From assembly GCA_905215065.1 (NCBI GenBank), contig CAJMOF010000006.1, positions 62,001-126,000 on the forward strand: a stretch of 64,000 nucleotides of DNA. The letters run 5' to 3'. This document shows positions 1-9,700 of this stretch, piece by piece. Within the stretch, counting starts at the first letter, position 1; every line of letters begins with the position of its first letter. The position numbers and the translations under genes were made by a program. The notes under the pieces are model-generated. The model was not told where the DNA came from. It ran no database searches and worked only from the letters and a program-made list of their open reading frames with translations. The stretch comes from an uncultured bacterium (GTDB lineage: Bacteria > Actinomycetota > Coriobacteriia > Coriobacteriales > Coriobacteriaceae).

Positions 1-1224
1 GAGATTGCGCTCCACGTGCAGATAGAAGAAGAGCAGCATTGTCGTGCACATCATGGTCAGGGTAATGGCCAGGCCGTACGCGGCCTCCATGTGTGCCGAG
101 TTCTGGAACAGCAGCACCACGACGACGCAGCCCACGAGCATGACGTTGTTGACCATGGGGATGTAGAGCTGGCCCTTGGTCTCGGCAGGATAGAAGACCT
201 GCATATGCGGCATGAGGTCCAGGCGGCTGGCCTCGGACACCAGCGAGAATGCGCCGGTGATGAGCGCCTGCGAGGCGATGATGGCCGCGACGGTGGAAAG
301 GCCGACGGCAAAGGGACGCAGGCCCGGGGCGAGCATCTGGTAGAAGGGGTTGAGGTCGGCGATGCCCATGAGCTCCGGGTTACCGGCGTTGTTGATAAGC
401 CACGCGCCCTGGCCCATGTAGGACAGCAGCAGGCAGCACTTAACGAACGGCCAGGTGGCATAGATGTTGCCGCGGCCCACATGGCCCATGTCGGAATAGA
501 GCGCCTCGGCACCGGTGGTAGCGAGGAAGCAGCTGCCCAAAATCATGATGCCCGCATGGTTGTTGGGGCTCAGCAGAAAAGCGATGCCACGCAACGGGTT
601 GAGGCACAAAAGCACCGCGGGATACTGGCAGACAAAGAACAGGCCCGTGCCGCCCAGGAACAAAAACCACAGCGTCATGATGGGGCCGAAGGCGTGACCG
701 ATCTTGGCCGTGCCGATGCGCTGCACCAAGAAGAGCGCGATGATGATGGCAAGCGTGATGGCGACGACACGACCCTGGTCGTCACCGAGCACGGCATGGA
801 CCGCTGGGATGGTGCGCAGGCCCTCGATGGCCGTGGTGACGGTAACGGCAGGCGTCAGGATGCCGTCGGCGAGGAGCGCCGCGCCGCCCAGCATGGCGGG
901 GATGATGAGCCACTTGCCGCAGCGCTTGACCAGGCTGTACAGGGCAAAGATGCCGCCCTCGCCGTGGTTGTCGGCGCGCAGCGAGATCAGCACGTACTTG
1001 ACAGTCGTCAGCAGCGTGACCGTCCACACGACAAGGGAGAGCGCGCCGAGCACGAACTCCTCCGTGACGCTTCCGATGCCGCCGTTGCCGGCAACGAGCG
1101 CCTTGGTTACATACATGGGGCTGGTGCCGATATCGCCATACACCACGCCCAGCGTGACGAGCATCGCCGAGATGCTCACAGGAATCGCAGCGTGCGAGGC
1201 TACTTCCTTTGCCTTTTGTTCCAT
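1..1224 (-). CDS. kup: Kup-family potassium uptake permease (partial, N-terminal part)
   Basis: Proton-coupled K+ importer of the Kup/HAK family in the cytoplasmic membrane. The minus strand read from the ATG at 1224 stays open to the window edge (408 codons). It carries the family hallmarks VYGDIGTSP (residues 28-36), RADNHGEGG (83-91) and ADGILTPAV (119-127) among successive hydrophobic segments. A GGAGG lies about 10 nt before the ATG. Family members usually exceed 600 residues, so the last membrane spans and the cytosolic tail lie left of the window. The large plus-strand ORF over the same bases is its antisense shadow. Seen: hallmarks and reading frame. Inferred: transport function. Confidence 0.93.
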   Translation of the reverse strand, partial: MEQKAKEVASHAAIPVSISAMLVTLGVVYGDIGTSPMYVTKALVAGNGGIGSVTEEFVLGALSLVVWTVTLLTTVKYVLISLRADNHGEGGIFALYSLVKRCGKWLIIPAMLGGAALLADGILTPAVTVTTAIEGLRTIPAVHAVLGDDQGRVVAITLAIIIALFLVQRIGTAKIGHAFGPIMTLWFLFLGGTGLFFVCQYPAVLLCLNPLRGIAFLLSPNNHAGIMILGSCFLATTGAEALYSDMGHVGRGNIYATWPFVKCCLLLSYMGQGAWLINNAGNPELMGIADLNPFYQMLAPGLRPFAVGLSTVAAIIASQALITGAFSLVSEASRLDLMPHMQVFYPAETKGQLYIPMVNNVMLVGCVVVVLLFQNSAHMEAAYGLAITLTMMCTTMLLFFYLHVERNL

Positions 1225-1347
1225 AAGCCGGTTTCCTCCCAATTTTAACGTTCGACGGGATTATATGTAATCAGCCCATATTTTAATGGCACCGTTTTCC
1301 CAGCTAGATAAACATTTATGCGGCCTTTAGGCCACCGCGGCGATATG

Positions 1348-1382
1348 GAATGTGACAAGGGGACGCCCCCTTTGTCACATTC
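1348..1382. repeat. Small GTGACAAAG/GGGGAC hairpin at a stop codon
   Basis: Inverted repeat with arms GAATGTGACAAGGGG (1348-1362) and CCCCTTTGTCACATTC (1367-1382). It begins next to the nitroreductase stop codon on the minus strand. The same arm type recurs at 31257-31287, also touching a stop codon, and a variant lies at 50172-50202. It may work as a transcript 3' end or be a dispersed REP-like element. There is no clear T run. Confidence 0.6.
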
Positions 1383-1383
1383 G

Positions 1384-2256
1384 TCATTTTCCGAGCCAGT
1401 TTTTGAACCACCACTTCATAGAGCGGCTCATCTCGGCCATAAAGGGACTCGTGTGTTTGCGGGTGTAGATGTCGACGACGCGCTCGCCCACCTCGCGGGC
1501 GTGCGGGCGAAACATCGCGTCCATCTCGGCCACCTGCGCATCCATGGTCGCAGCGTCGGCACGACAATAATGCTCCTCGTGCACCAGGTTCACCACGGGA
1601 TGCGCGATCGCCGGACGCTCCTTGCGGGGCGTGCCGATGATGAGCATCGACAGCGGCATGGTATAGGCAGGCAAGTCCAGCAGTGCGGCAACTTCCTCGG
1701 CGTTCTCGACAATATCGCCGATATAGCAGCTCCCCAGCCCCAGAGATTCGGCGGCGACCACGGCGTTTTGAGCGGCAATCACGGCATCCTGCGCCGCGAT
1801 GGCAAAGTCGCCCAAACCCGGCGCGCGGCGGGGCGCCTTGCCCATGCGCTCGACAAACTCGGGTTCAAAGCAGCCCACGTGCTCAAACAGATCGATCCAC
1901 TTGGCATAATCGACCACAAATATAAGTGCCCAGGGCGCCTTGGCGATCATGGGCTGGTGATCGCACAGGTCGGCCAGACGGTCCAGCGTAGCCTGCTCGC
2001 GAATACTCACGATGGAATACATCATCATGGCGCCCGCCGACGGTGCGCGACTCGCCGCATGCAAAACCGCCGCCCGCTGCTCGTCGGTCACCGCCACGGG
2101 ACGGTCGTTGTCATCGCGCGCAAAAGCGCGCGTGGACGAACGGTGCTCCAAAATGTCCAGTACCGCGTTGCCCGTAGTCTCGACCGGATAGCCGTACGTA
2201 TCCACGCCCGCAGCTCCGTCGCCGCCCATGTCCGCCTCGCAAACCTGCTCGCTCAT
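1384..2256 (-). CDS. Nitroreductase family protein
   Basis: FMN-dependent NAD(P)H oxidoreductase of the nitroreductase fold, 290 residues. After an acidic N-terminal extension of about 30 residues comes the family start ILEHRSSTRAF, where the RSSTR segment normally contacts FMN phosphate. APSAGAMMM and the ESLGLGSCYIG segment follow, the latter typical of the second FMN-binding strand. The C-terminal 50 residues (FRPHAREVGERVV onward) resemble no conserved part. ATG at 2256 follows a GAGG-type site. The gene diverges from the LTA-synthase-like gene on the plus strand. The physiological substrate cannot be told from sequence; quinones, flavins and nitroaromatics are usual for the family. Confidence 0.88.
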   Translation of the reverse strand: MSEQVCEADMGGDGAAGVDTYGYPVETTGNAVLDILEHRSSTRAFARDDNDRPVAVTDEQRAAVLHAASRAPSAGAMMMYSIVSIREQATLDRLADLCDHQPMIAKAPWALIFVVDYAKWIDLFEHVGCFEPEFVERMGKAPRRAPGLGDFAIAAQDAVIAAQNAVVAAESLGLGSCYIGDIVENAEEVAALLDLPAYTMPLSMLIIGTPRKERPAIAHPVVNLVHEEHYCRADAATMDAQVAEMDAMFRPHAREVGERVVDIYTRKHTSPFMAEMSRSMKWWFKNWLGK

Positions 2257-2470
2257 CGCCCTACCCTCGCCATTTCTTTAAGAAGCCTTTACGTTTCCGT
2301 GTAATTCCCGTCCATTATCGCGCAGGTCGCCGCTACATTGCGCCACACCGCCACACGTGCGCGTTAATATGGCTGGTTGTTGTGCGCAGCCACCAATTGC
2401 AGCGCATATCTTGGTAACAATCGGGTAAACCCCCGCTTTCGTAGGTTTTAAGTTTGTGAGGAGTCTCAGC

Positions 2471-4771
2471 ATGTTCGCTGCCGCCATCTCGCTCGTCGGT
2501 CTTGCGGCGACCGTCTACCTTGTCTTGCGCGAGGCCAAGGCCATTCGCGCAAAGTCGGGCACCGTTGCCAAAAGCGCTCTTGGGTGGAGCGTCGCCTTCG
2601 GCCTGTTCCAGCTCTTTTTGACCATTTGGGGCGCCATTGGCCTCGTCGCCCAAAACGAGCCGCTCGCCTTTGTGATGCTCATCCTGACCAACGCCATCCT
2701 CACCGGCTGCGCTTGGGCCAGCATCGCACGCGACCGCATCGCCCCGCGCGTCTTTGCGTTCGCCGAGCCCGACGCGCCCGCCCCCACCGGCAAGCTCGCC
2801 CGCCTGCGCGGCGCCTTTATGGGCAAACCGCTCGTCGCCGCCGTCTTGTGCCTGCTGCTCGCCGGCGTCTTTGCGCTGCTGGGCATGGAGGTCTCGTCCA
2901 ACCACGACTTTACCTGGGTCTACCCCCTGTGCATCCTGCTCGAGTGGGCCATCATCACCGTGCTCATGACCGGCTTGTTCTTCCTATTCCAGCGCCACGG
3001 CGCAGCTCCCGCGGTCCTGGCCTTTGCCCTCTTTGTCCTGGGCATTGCCGAGTTCTTCGTCATCACGTTTAAATCCATGCCGATCCAGCCGGGCGACCTT
3101 TCGGCCATCTCCACCGCCGCCGCGGTCGCCGGCAACGGCTACACCTTCTCGATCTCGCTGTTCTGCGTGCTGTCCATGGGCTTTACCGCCATCGCCATGC
3201 TGCTATGCGAGTACGCCGGCCTGGTGGCACCGCACCGTCAGAAGGGTGCCGCCAACGCCAAGCGCATGCTGCTCACCAACCTGCTCGTGGCGGTGCTGTG
3301 CCTGGGCGGCGTGACCGCACACGTCACGCTTATCGACTACTACAACACCCTCGGCATCACCGTCTACACCTGGCGCCCGCTCGAGAGCTACTGGCGCGAG
3401 GGCTATCTGCCTGCCTTTATTAGTGCAGCGCAGTCCATTAAGCCGCCCAAACCCGCCGACTACTCCGTCGACGATGCCAAGGCCACGCTCAAAAAGTACG
3501 CCAAGGCCTACGACAAGTCCGACGCCGCCAAGAGTGACGAGCGCACCGCCGCAAAGGAGCAATTCGACAGCGAGAAGCCCACGGTCATCGCCATCATGAA
3601 CGAGACCTTCTCGGACCTGTCCATCTACCAGAACATGCGCGCCGGCTACGAGGGCCCGCAGTACTTTAAGAACCTGTCCAACTGCCTCAGTCGCGGCAAG
3701 CTCTATGTGAGCGCCTACGGCGGCGGTACCGCCAATACCGAGTTTGAGTTTATGACCGGCAACTCCATGGCCAACCTGGGCTCGGGCGTGTACCCCTACA
3801 CCATCTACAACATGGAAACGACTGGGAACCTGGCAGAGCAGTTCAAGTCGCTCGGATATTCCACCACGGCCATGCACCCCAACCACGCGACCAACTGGAA
3901 CCGCGAGAACGTCTACAAGGACTTTGGCTTTGACCAGTTCCTGTCCATCAACGACTTCCAGGGAGCCGATACCCTGCGCGGCATGGTGACCGACCAGGCT
4001 ACCTACGACAAGATTCTTGAGCTGCTCGACCAGAACGCCGATCCGCAGTTTATCTTCGACGTGACCATGCAGAACCACTCGGGCTACGACACGGGCCTGC
4101 TGCCGGTCGACAAGCAGATGCACCTGAACATCGACACGACCGACCTGGACGCCAAGACCGTCGAGGACGGCACGCTCTCCGATGTCGACGAGTATGTCTC
4201 GTGCATCGAGCAGTCCGACCAGGCGCTGCGCTACTTCCTTAACGCCTTAAGCAAGCTCGACCGCAAGGTGGTCGTGGTGTTCTGGGGCGACCACCAGCCG
4301 TTCTTCCCGTCCAAGTTCAATGACAAGTGGTTTACCAACGAGGACGACGCCATGCACCAGGAGCGTCTGTGGCAGACCGACTACATCATCTGGGCCAACT
4401 ACGACGTTGCCGGCTGCGACCAGACGAGCGAGGTCGACGACCTGTCCACCAACTACCTGTCCACTCAGCTCATGCAACTGATCGGCGCACCGCTGACCGA
4501 CTACCAGAAGGCGCACATGACGCTGCGCGAGTCGCTGCCCGCCATCAACTCCGTGGGCTACGAGGACGCCAGCCTGCGCTGGGCGCTCTCCTCCAACGTC
4601 ACCGGTGACGACGCCGCTGCCGCAGCCGCCACCAAGGCGCGCGAGGATTACGCCAAGATGCAGTACTACGAGATGTTCCGCGACGGCAAGAACGTGTACA
4701 CCAAGCACTTCCAGACCGAGGCAAACGAGACCGACCCTAACCTGGCACCGGGCACGACGAAGATCAAGTAA
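2471..4771 (+). CDS. LTA synthase-like membrane sulfatase
   Basis: Polytopic membrane protein with an extracytoplasmic alkaline-phosphatase/sulfatase domain of the LtaS type, 766 residues. LtaS enzymes polymerise glycerol phosphate from phosphatidylglycerol into lipoteichoic acid; related enzymes modify other envelope polymers. Residues 1 to about 320 hold several membrane segments. The catalytic domain shows NETFSDL (metal-binding Glu 378), the nucleophile region GGGTANTEFE (Thr 420) and WGDHQPF (Asp 607, His 608), in the usual order. The C-terminal 60 residues are charged and probably flexible. The ATG at 2471 is preferred over an upstream GTG because GAGGAG stands 8 nt before it. The exact polymer made is inference; the gene stands alone. 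Confidence 0.9.
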   Translation: MFAAAISLVGLAATVYLVLREAKAIRAKSGTVAKSALGWSVAFGLFQLFLTIWGAIGLVAQNEPLAFVMLILTNAILTGCAWASIARDRIAPRVFAFAEPDAPAPTGKLARLRGAFMGKPLVAAVLCLLLAGVFALLGMEVSSNHDFTWVYPLCILLEWAIITVLMTGLFFLFQRHGAAPAVLAFALFVLGIAEFFVITFKSMPIQPGDLSAISTAAAVAGNGYTFSISLFCVLSMGFTAIAMLLCEYAGLVAPHRQKGAANAKRMLLTNLLVAVLCLGGVTAHVTLIDYYNTLGITVYTWRPLESYWREGYLPAFISAAQSIKPPKPADYSVDDAKATLKKYAKAYDKSDAAKSDERTAAKEQFDSEKPTVIAIMNETFSDLSIYQNMRAGYEGPQYFKNLSNCLSRGKLYVSAYGGGTANTEFEFMTGNSMANLGSGVYPYTIYNMETTGNLAEQFKSLGYSTTAMHPNHATNWNRENVYKDFGFDQFLSINDFQGADTLRGMVTDQATYDKILELLDQNADPQFIFDVTMQNHSGYDTGLLPVDKQMHLNIDTTDLDAKTVEDGTLSDVDEYVSCIEQSDQALRYFLNALSKLDRKVVVVFWGDHQPFFPSKFNDKWFTNEDDAMHQERLWQTDYIIWANYDVAGCDQTSEVDDLSTNYLSTQLMQLIGAPLTDYQKAHMTLRESLPAINSVGYEDASLRWALSSNVTGDDAAAAAATKAREDYAKMQYYEMFRDGKNVYTKHFQTEANETDPNLAPGTTKIK

Positions 4772-4790
4772 CGGGGTCGGGGACCCGAAT

Positions 4791-4919
4791 CGGCGGCAGA
4801 CGGAGGCGCGGGAAAGGTCTGCTGCTCAAACAGTCCTGCGCAAGACGGGGCCACATTAAGTGGCCCCCTTTGCGTGCGGAACTCGCGACAGACCTTTCCC
4901 GCGCCTCCGCCTGCCGCCG
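4791..4919. repeat. Long-armed palindrome, copy A (CTACAGTCCTGCG core family)
   Basis: Arms at 4791-4821 and 4889-4919 are reverse complements over 31 bp with one G-T mismatch. The 67-nt core carries CAGTCCTGCGCAAGACG, an inner CCACATTAAGTGG stem and GTGCGGAACTCGCGA. The same core with unrelated arms occurs at 5323-5449 (reversed) and 60793-60931. It lies just past the sulfatase stop and could end that transcript, but lacks a T run. Confidence 0.8.
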
Positions 4920-5009
4920 CCCCTCACCCGTTGCGAGTTGAGTGGGCTGATGAGAAGCTGCGCTCGCCTCGTAGCAGAAGCGTGGCCTGGCATGCGCATC
5001 GCGGAAAGC

Positions 5010-5313
5010 TTGTCCCGGAATTCACGTCCGGAATGGGATGCGGTTTCCGCTTGTGGCCCCGTTGGGAAACCGCATCCCATTCCGATCACAAATTCCGGGT
5101 CACATTTTCCGCCAAGGCTTCAACCGGAAACCGTGTCCCATTTCTCAGCCGAATACTGGGATGCATTTTCCGCTGAGTCCCTCAATCGGAAAGTGCATCC
5201 CATTCCAAAGGCGAATTCCGGGATGAGCTTTCCGAGACCCCGCCCATCCGGAAAGCCCATCCCGCTCTGAATACATCCGGGCATGGAATATCCGCTTATT
5301 AGGCCTTCCATCA
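5010..5313. repeat. Hairpin array 1, 61-62 bp period
   Basis: Alternating inverted repeats of the form GGGATGCGGTTTCCG and GGAAACCGCATCCC begin at 5035, 5097, 5158, 5220 and 5279. Arm sequences differ between units but stay complementary, for example GGGATGCATTTTCC with GGAAAGTGCATCCC. The array ends in a 36-nt tail starting GCTTATTAGGCCTTCC that is identical in array 2 (14760-15086). No ORF is credible here. Confidence 0.8.
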
Positions 5314-5322
5314 ATAAAGGGG

Positions 5323-5449
5323 CGCCCTCCCGGACGGCGGGCACGAAGTTTATCGCGAGTTCCGCACGCAAAGAAGGCAACTTAATGTGGCCTTCGTCTT
5401 GCGCAGGACTGTAGAGCAGGGAACTTCGTGCCCGCCGCCCGGGAGGGCG
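5323..5449. repeat. Long-armed palindrome, copy B (reversed)
   Basis: Arms 5323-5350 and 5422-5449 pair over 28 bp with one mismatch. The 71-nt core is the reverse complement of the copy A core (GAGTTCCGCACGCAAAG at one end, CGCAGGACTGTAGAGCAG at the other). It stands 20 nt beyond the stop of the LAATGD protein, so it may serve as that operon's 3' end. It directly abuts the tail of hairpin array 1. Confidence 0.8.
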
Positions 5450-5468
5450 TTGCGTTTAGAAGATGGAC

Positions 5469-6167
5469 CTAGCGCTTATTCCTCCGGGACAAAAGCAGCG
5501 CAGCAATAAAAGCGATGATTGCAAGTGTCAGCAACATCAAAAGCAACGTGAGCGTGCTGTCGCCGGTTGCCGCCAAACCAAGCACGCCGGCCCCTTTGCT
5601 GCCAGCAGGCCGCACGGGAATCTTCTCGCCATCGTCTTCGGCGGTGATTTCCCAGCGAATTGCCTTGCTTGCGTCGGCAAGCTCGTTGCCCACCGACGTC
5701 GGGACACTTAGTTGCAAATTGAGCACCGTGCTGCCATCGTTCGTAAACGTTGCGACCTGCGTGGGATAGGCGCACACACTGCCCGGCGTTCCCGTCTGGA
5801 GCCAACCTGCAGAGCCATCGCCCGCCGACGCCGTTAGGGTAATGGGCGACAGCAGGCGTGCCGTCTCGTGATCGACAACGGCACGCACAAACACGCGCAC
5901 CTGGGACTTTACGCCCGTGGCACGAATCTCTATCTGCTGATCACGCACATCGCCAGGCATCAGATCTTTAAAGGCCAAAAACAGATCGGGCTCCCCCGAG
6001 GAGTCCGTCGCCCCCGAGACCGTCAGCTGACGCGCATTTCCGTCATAGGCAATCGCGGGAGTAGCGGCAAACGCACGGGCGGGAACAGCGAGCGCGACCA
6101 CGCAGAAAATGGCCGCGACCATGCAACGCAAGGAGCGCGCAACACCTTTACGAATCGGGAACGCCAT
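5469..6167 (-). CDS. LAATGD cell-wall-anchored surface protein, last gene of fibre operon
   Basis: Secreted 232-residue protein with an ordinary Sec signal peptide (hydrophobic core at about 16-33, cleavage probably after AFA). A beta-rich middle contains FKDLMPGDVRDQQIEI, a pattern common in Gram-positive surface proteins. The C-terminal sorting signal is LAATGD followed by a hydrophobic stretch and RRNKR. LAxTG motifs are used by class E type sortases in actinobacteria, so covalent attachment to peptidoglycan is expected. No sortase gene is in the window. It is the last gene of the SipW/TasA-like operon, 2 bp after the previous gene, and could be the wall anchor or base of the fibre. The anchor role is inference. 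Confidence 0.85.
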   Translation of the reverse strand: MAFPIRKGVARSLRCMVAAIFCVVALAVPARAFAATPAIAYDGNARQLTVSGATDSSGEPDLFLAFKDLMPGDVRDQQIEIRATGVKSQVRVFVRAVVDHETARLLSPITLTASAGDGSAGWLQTGTPGSVCAYPTQVATFTNDGSTVLNLQLSVPTSVGNELADASKAIRWEITAEDDGEKIPVRPAGSKGAGVLGLAATGDSTLTLLLMLLTLAIIAFIAALLLSRRNKR

Positions 6168-6169
6168 AC

Positions 6170-6751
6170 TTACGCACCTCCATGCGGCGGCACCAGCACG
6201 TCATTCTCGACCGAGCAACCCCATGCGTCGTGCACGGCCTCATCGGGCGTCGCCTGGACCGCCTGAGTGGAGATATCCACGACAAGATTGCGACCTTCGG
6301 TTGCCTTGAGCTCGGTAACCCTATTAATGAGCACGCCGGTTTCCGCGCCGGGAGCGACGGGCGACGTCCAGTAATAGAACCCGTCGCTCGCCTTAACCCA
6401 GTTATAAGCCGAGTTCGCGCCCGAGGCATCAGCCACGCTCCACGCAATCTCGTAATCCGCCTCACCCTTCGGCTCCTCCTTCGGCTCATCCCACAGGCGT
6501 GCGCCATCCTGGTCCTGCCAGTAGATATCCACTGCAGCACGAATATAGGCGGGCGCAGTACCCGTGTTCTTCGCCTTGACATCGCTTTTCACTTTGCCGT
6601 TGAGCGTTTCCTGAACCGATGGCGTCACCGACCCGATGCCGAACTGGTTGACCAGCACGCCCGTAACCGAAAGCCAGGCCAACGTGCCTGCCGTACCGGC
6701 CAGGAGGATAACCCCCACCAGCAAGGCGATGATGCGCTTGCGCTTGGACAT
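6170..6751 (-). CDS. SipW-dependent TasA/camelysin-like protein (third subunit)
   Basis: 193-residue exported protein with the alternate signal-peptide pattern of SipW substrates: KRKR, a hydrophobic segment, then GTLAWLSVTG and NQFGIGSV. The body resembles the TasA/CalY beta-sandwich family, with short strands such as VKAKNTGTAPAYIRAAVDIY, in which the N-T-G-T-A-P-A-Y-I-R segment is typical. No sorting motif is present. It lies 1 bp after the giant adhesin gene and 2 bp before the LAATGD gene, so translation is probably coupled. Family members form or cap extracellular fibres; a minor or adaptor subunit is likely here, but its exact role is unknown. Confidence 0.82.
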   Translation of the reverse strand: MSKRKRIIALLVGVILLAGTAGTLAWLSVTGVLVNQFGIGSVTPSVQETLNGKVKSDVKAKNTGTAPAYIRAAVDIYWQDQDGARLWDEPKEEPKGEADYEIAWSVADASGANSAYNWVKASDGFYYWTSPVAPGAETGVLINRVTELKATEGRNLVVDISTQAVQATPDEAVHDAWGCSVENDVLVPPHGGA

Positions 6752-6752
6752 G

Positions 6753-9700
6753 CTAATCCTCCTTCTTTGCTACGTTGCCGTTGCTCCAAACGTTATGGGC
6801 ACGATTGCTGCCGTCGATCCATTTGTCGTTCACACGCGTGTTCGTGCAGGTGAACGTGGCATCGTTCGCGCTCGATGCAGCGGAGATAGTCGCCTGCGCC
6901 TTATCGCCCGGCTGCTTGCCAGGGACGCCGATTTGGTTGCTGTAGCGCCATGCCCACGCTGAGTCCTCCTCGACGGTGTAGATACCCGCCGGGACCGCAA
7001 GCTCGATAGCGCCGGAGTACCAGGCGGAACCGTCCTTCAGCTGCGCATCCGATGACACCGTTACCTCAACCGTGCGCTCCTCCAAGGCGTTGCCGTCCAT
7101 GCCGGCCCGGGAAACCTTGAAGCGGAACGTCTTGCCCTTCGCCCAGCTATCCTGGGTTTGCTTGACGATCTTGAGCGTATGCGTAGCGGCGAAATCGAAC
7201 ACCGCATTGCCATCGCTCTGAGTGCCGTCGCCCGTGAGCTTGTAGTCCAAACGATTCGTCAGCTCAAACGAGCCCTCGCCTGAACCCGAACTGTAAAGCG
7301 AGACATACTTCCCGTTGACAGGCGCAGGAGTCTGGCCAGGAAGACCATAGCCCACGCGGTCAACGTGCACCGTCAGTTGCGTGCCCATGAAGGGCTTTGC
7401 AAAGCAAGCCTTGAACGGCGCCTTATCGCTCTTGTCATCTATCGTGTTCGCGGCATTGGGATCAAGCAACCACTTGAGCTGCCCGGTCACATTCTTAGGG
7501 CTCGCATCGTCCGATGTGTCGTTAGCGACGACCTTATACGTCACCGGATACAAATCCATGTTGGCTGTAACCGGTTTACCCTTGAAGTCGCTCCACGCCA
7601 CAGCTTTGTCGCCATTAACCCACTGCCACTCCAAGAACAACTCCTTCAAGCTGCTATCCGCTCGCTCGCCCAGGAATGCGACGATTGCGGAGTAGGCTTC
7701 GGGATCGTAGGCCACTTCCTTTGGCTCCATGACGGGTTCACCCTTGTCGTCATAGACCGGGTTGCCGTTCTCGTCCATCTTGGGCACCTTAACTGTCTGA
7801 ACAAAGCCGGCATTGCCATCCTGGCCACGCAGAACACTCGTATCGTTCGGGTCTACCGTAGCGGTGTAGATGACGTTGCCTTCGGTGTCGTGATAGCGCA
7901 CTTTAAGCGGCGTCTTCTTGTACACCGCAGTGTAGGTCACGCTCTCAAAGGGCTCGCTGCCCTCGAGGGGATACTTCTCATCGTCAGTCATCAGGGTGTA
8001 CTGCCCGTCATTGACATAATCGCGCGACCAGCCGACAAAGTCGTACTTGGTGCCGTCAGTGCCCTCAACCTCCTCGGCGGCCTTGACCTCAAGAGAAATC
8101 TGGTCGCCGGAGTCAGTGCGGCCGAGGCTACGGACAAGATCGGGATTCGCAAGTTTAGAGTCAATGTTCGATTGAACGGTAACCAGGCTGGGACGGTAGA
8201 CCGGGTACAGCTCCATGGGGGCCTTGACCACGGTAGAAGCACTCACCATACGGATGCCCTCTGACCAAGCGACATAGCCCTTGCCAGGTGCCGGCTCGGC
8301 TTCCGTCCAGCCCACGAAGACGTTGAACTTGCCTGTATCCGCATCGATAGTGCTGACGTCATAAGTAGGCTTCGGGATGCCGCCATTAAGGTTGCCGAGC
8401 ATATCGTCTTGCTGAGCAACTTTGCCGTCCACATCCGTGGCATTGAGGTGGTACACAACCGCCAACGGCGAATAGTACGCCACGAATGTATAGGCTCCGC
8501 CAGGTTCCACCGGATAAGAGCAAGTACCATGCTCCACATCGTAGGGAAGCGTCTTGATCTCGCCGTTCGGAAGCTCGATCTCAACCTTCTGCAACTTATA
8601 CAGCTCACCGCCTGCTTTATAAACCGGCGTCGTAACGTCAGGGGTCACCGTTGCCGTAGCAGGATTGGTGTCCGCGTTGATAACGGGAGCGATGTTGTAG
8701 CTAGGCACATTGACCTTGTCCGTACCCTCAAAACCTGCGCGATGCAGGTTGGTGGTGTAGCTGACGTCGTACTTTGCGTAGACGGGATAGGCATCCTGCC
8801 ACTGGGTGACCTTGGACTCGTCGGTCGCCAGATACGGCTCTGCCTTATCCGGATCACTCGTCACATAGGGGTCGCCGGCGACGTCGTAGATATAGTTCCA
8901 GACGGCAGAATCCTTCTGGACCTCGGCAGTCGAAATCCAGCCCAAGAACTTATAACCAGACACAGCCATCTCGTCATCGGTCGGAGAGGCTTCGAGTGTC
9001 AGATTGGGATTGACGTCACCCTCCTTTCCGTGCTCGGGCGTGTCGTCTACCGTCTGCTCGGTATGGATAAACGGATATTTATAGGTGTAGGTGCTATCGG
9101 AGCCCAGCAGCAACGGAGCCTCATAACGTCGCGTGACGCTCTTAACCGAGGCATCGTCCTTGCCATAAAAGCTGACGCTTGTCGTCACCATGGCGCGCAT
9201 GTAATACTCCGAATCGATGCCAATCTCGCTCTGAACGGGGTTGCCCACGCAGGTCCAGTATCCGCCTTGGCGCTCGAGGGTCCAGAAATTTAAATGGTAT
9301 CGCTCGCTCGCCGGCCTAAAGTAAAACTTCAGCGCTCCTGCGACCCACTCGTCATCCAGCGTGCCCGAACCCGGGAAATCCGTATCGGCAATGACATTTT
9401 TCCGGGTATCCGCACCTGTATCGTTTTTGACCGTATGCGAATACGCCTTCAAAGGCGCCACGATGAGTGTATCTGCCCCAAAGCGCCCCTCATTGCATTC
9501 GTCCTTATAGTTTTCCTTCAGTCCGTGATCGACGTGCTCGGGACCCCAGTGCACGATATTCTCTCGCACGTAGCTCCATCCGACCTGCTCGTTAAACGAG
9601 GTTTGGTACCCGTTCCACACAGAGCAGAGGAGTCTAGAATCCTTATAGGCGTCGTTCGTCATCGACTTGACGTAATAGTCCACACGGTACTCAAAGCGTG

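Noticed and set aside
16..1248. Long plus-strand ORF of 410 codons
   Set aside because: It is the antisense of the Kup gene. The His/Arg/Asp-rich composition is typical of a GC-rich shadow frame, and no family is recognisable.
5010..5313. CRISPR array
   Set aside because: The repeated halves alternate in orientation and vary in sequence. There is no constant direct repeat with unique spacers, and there are no cas genes.
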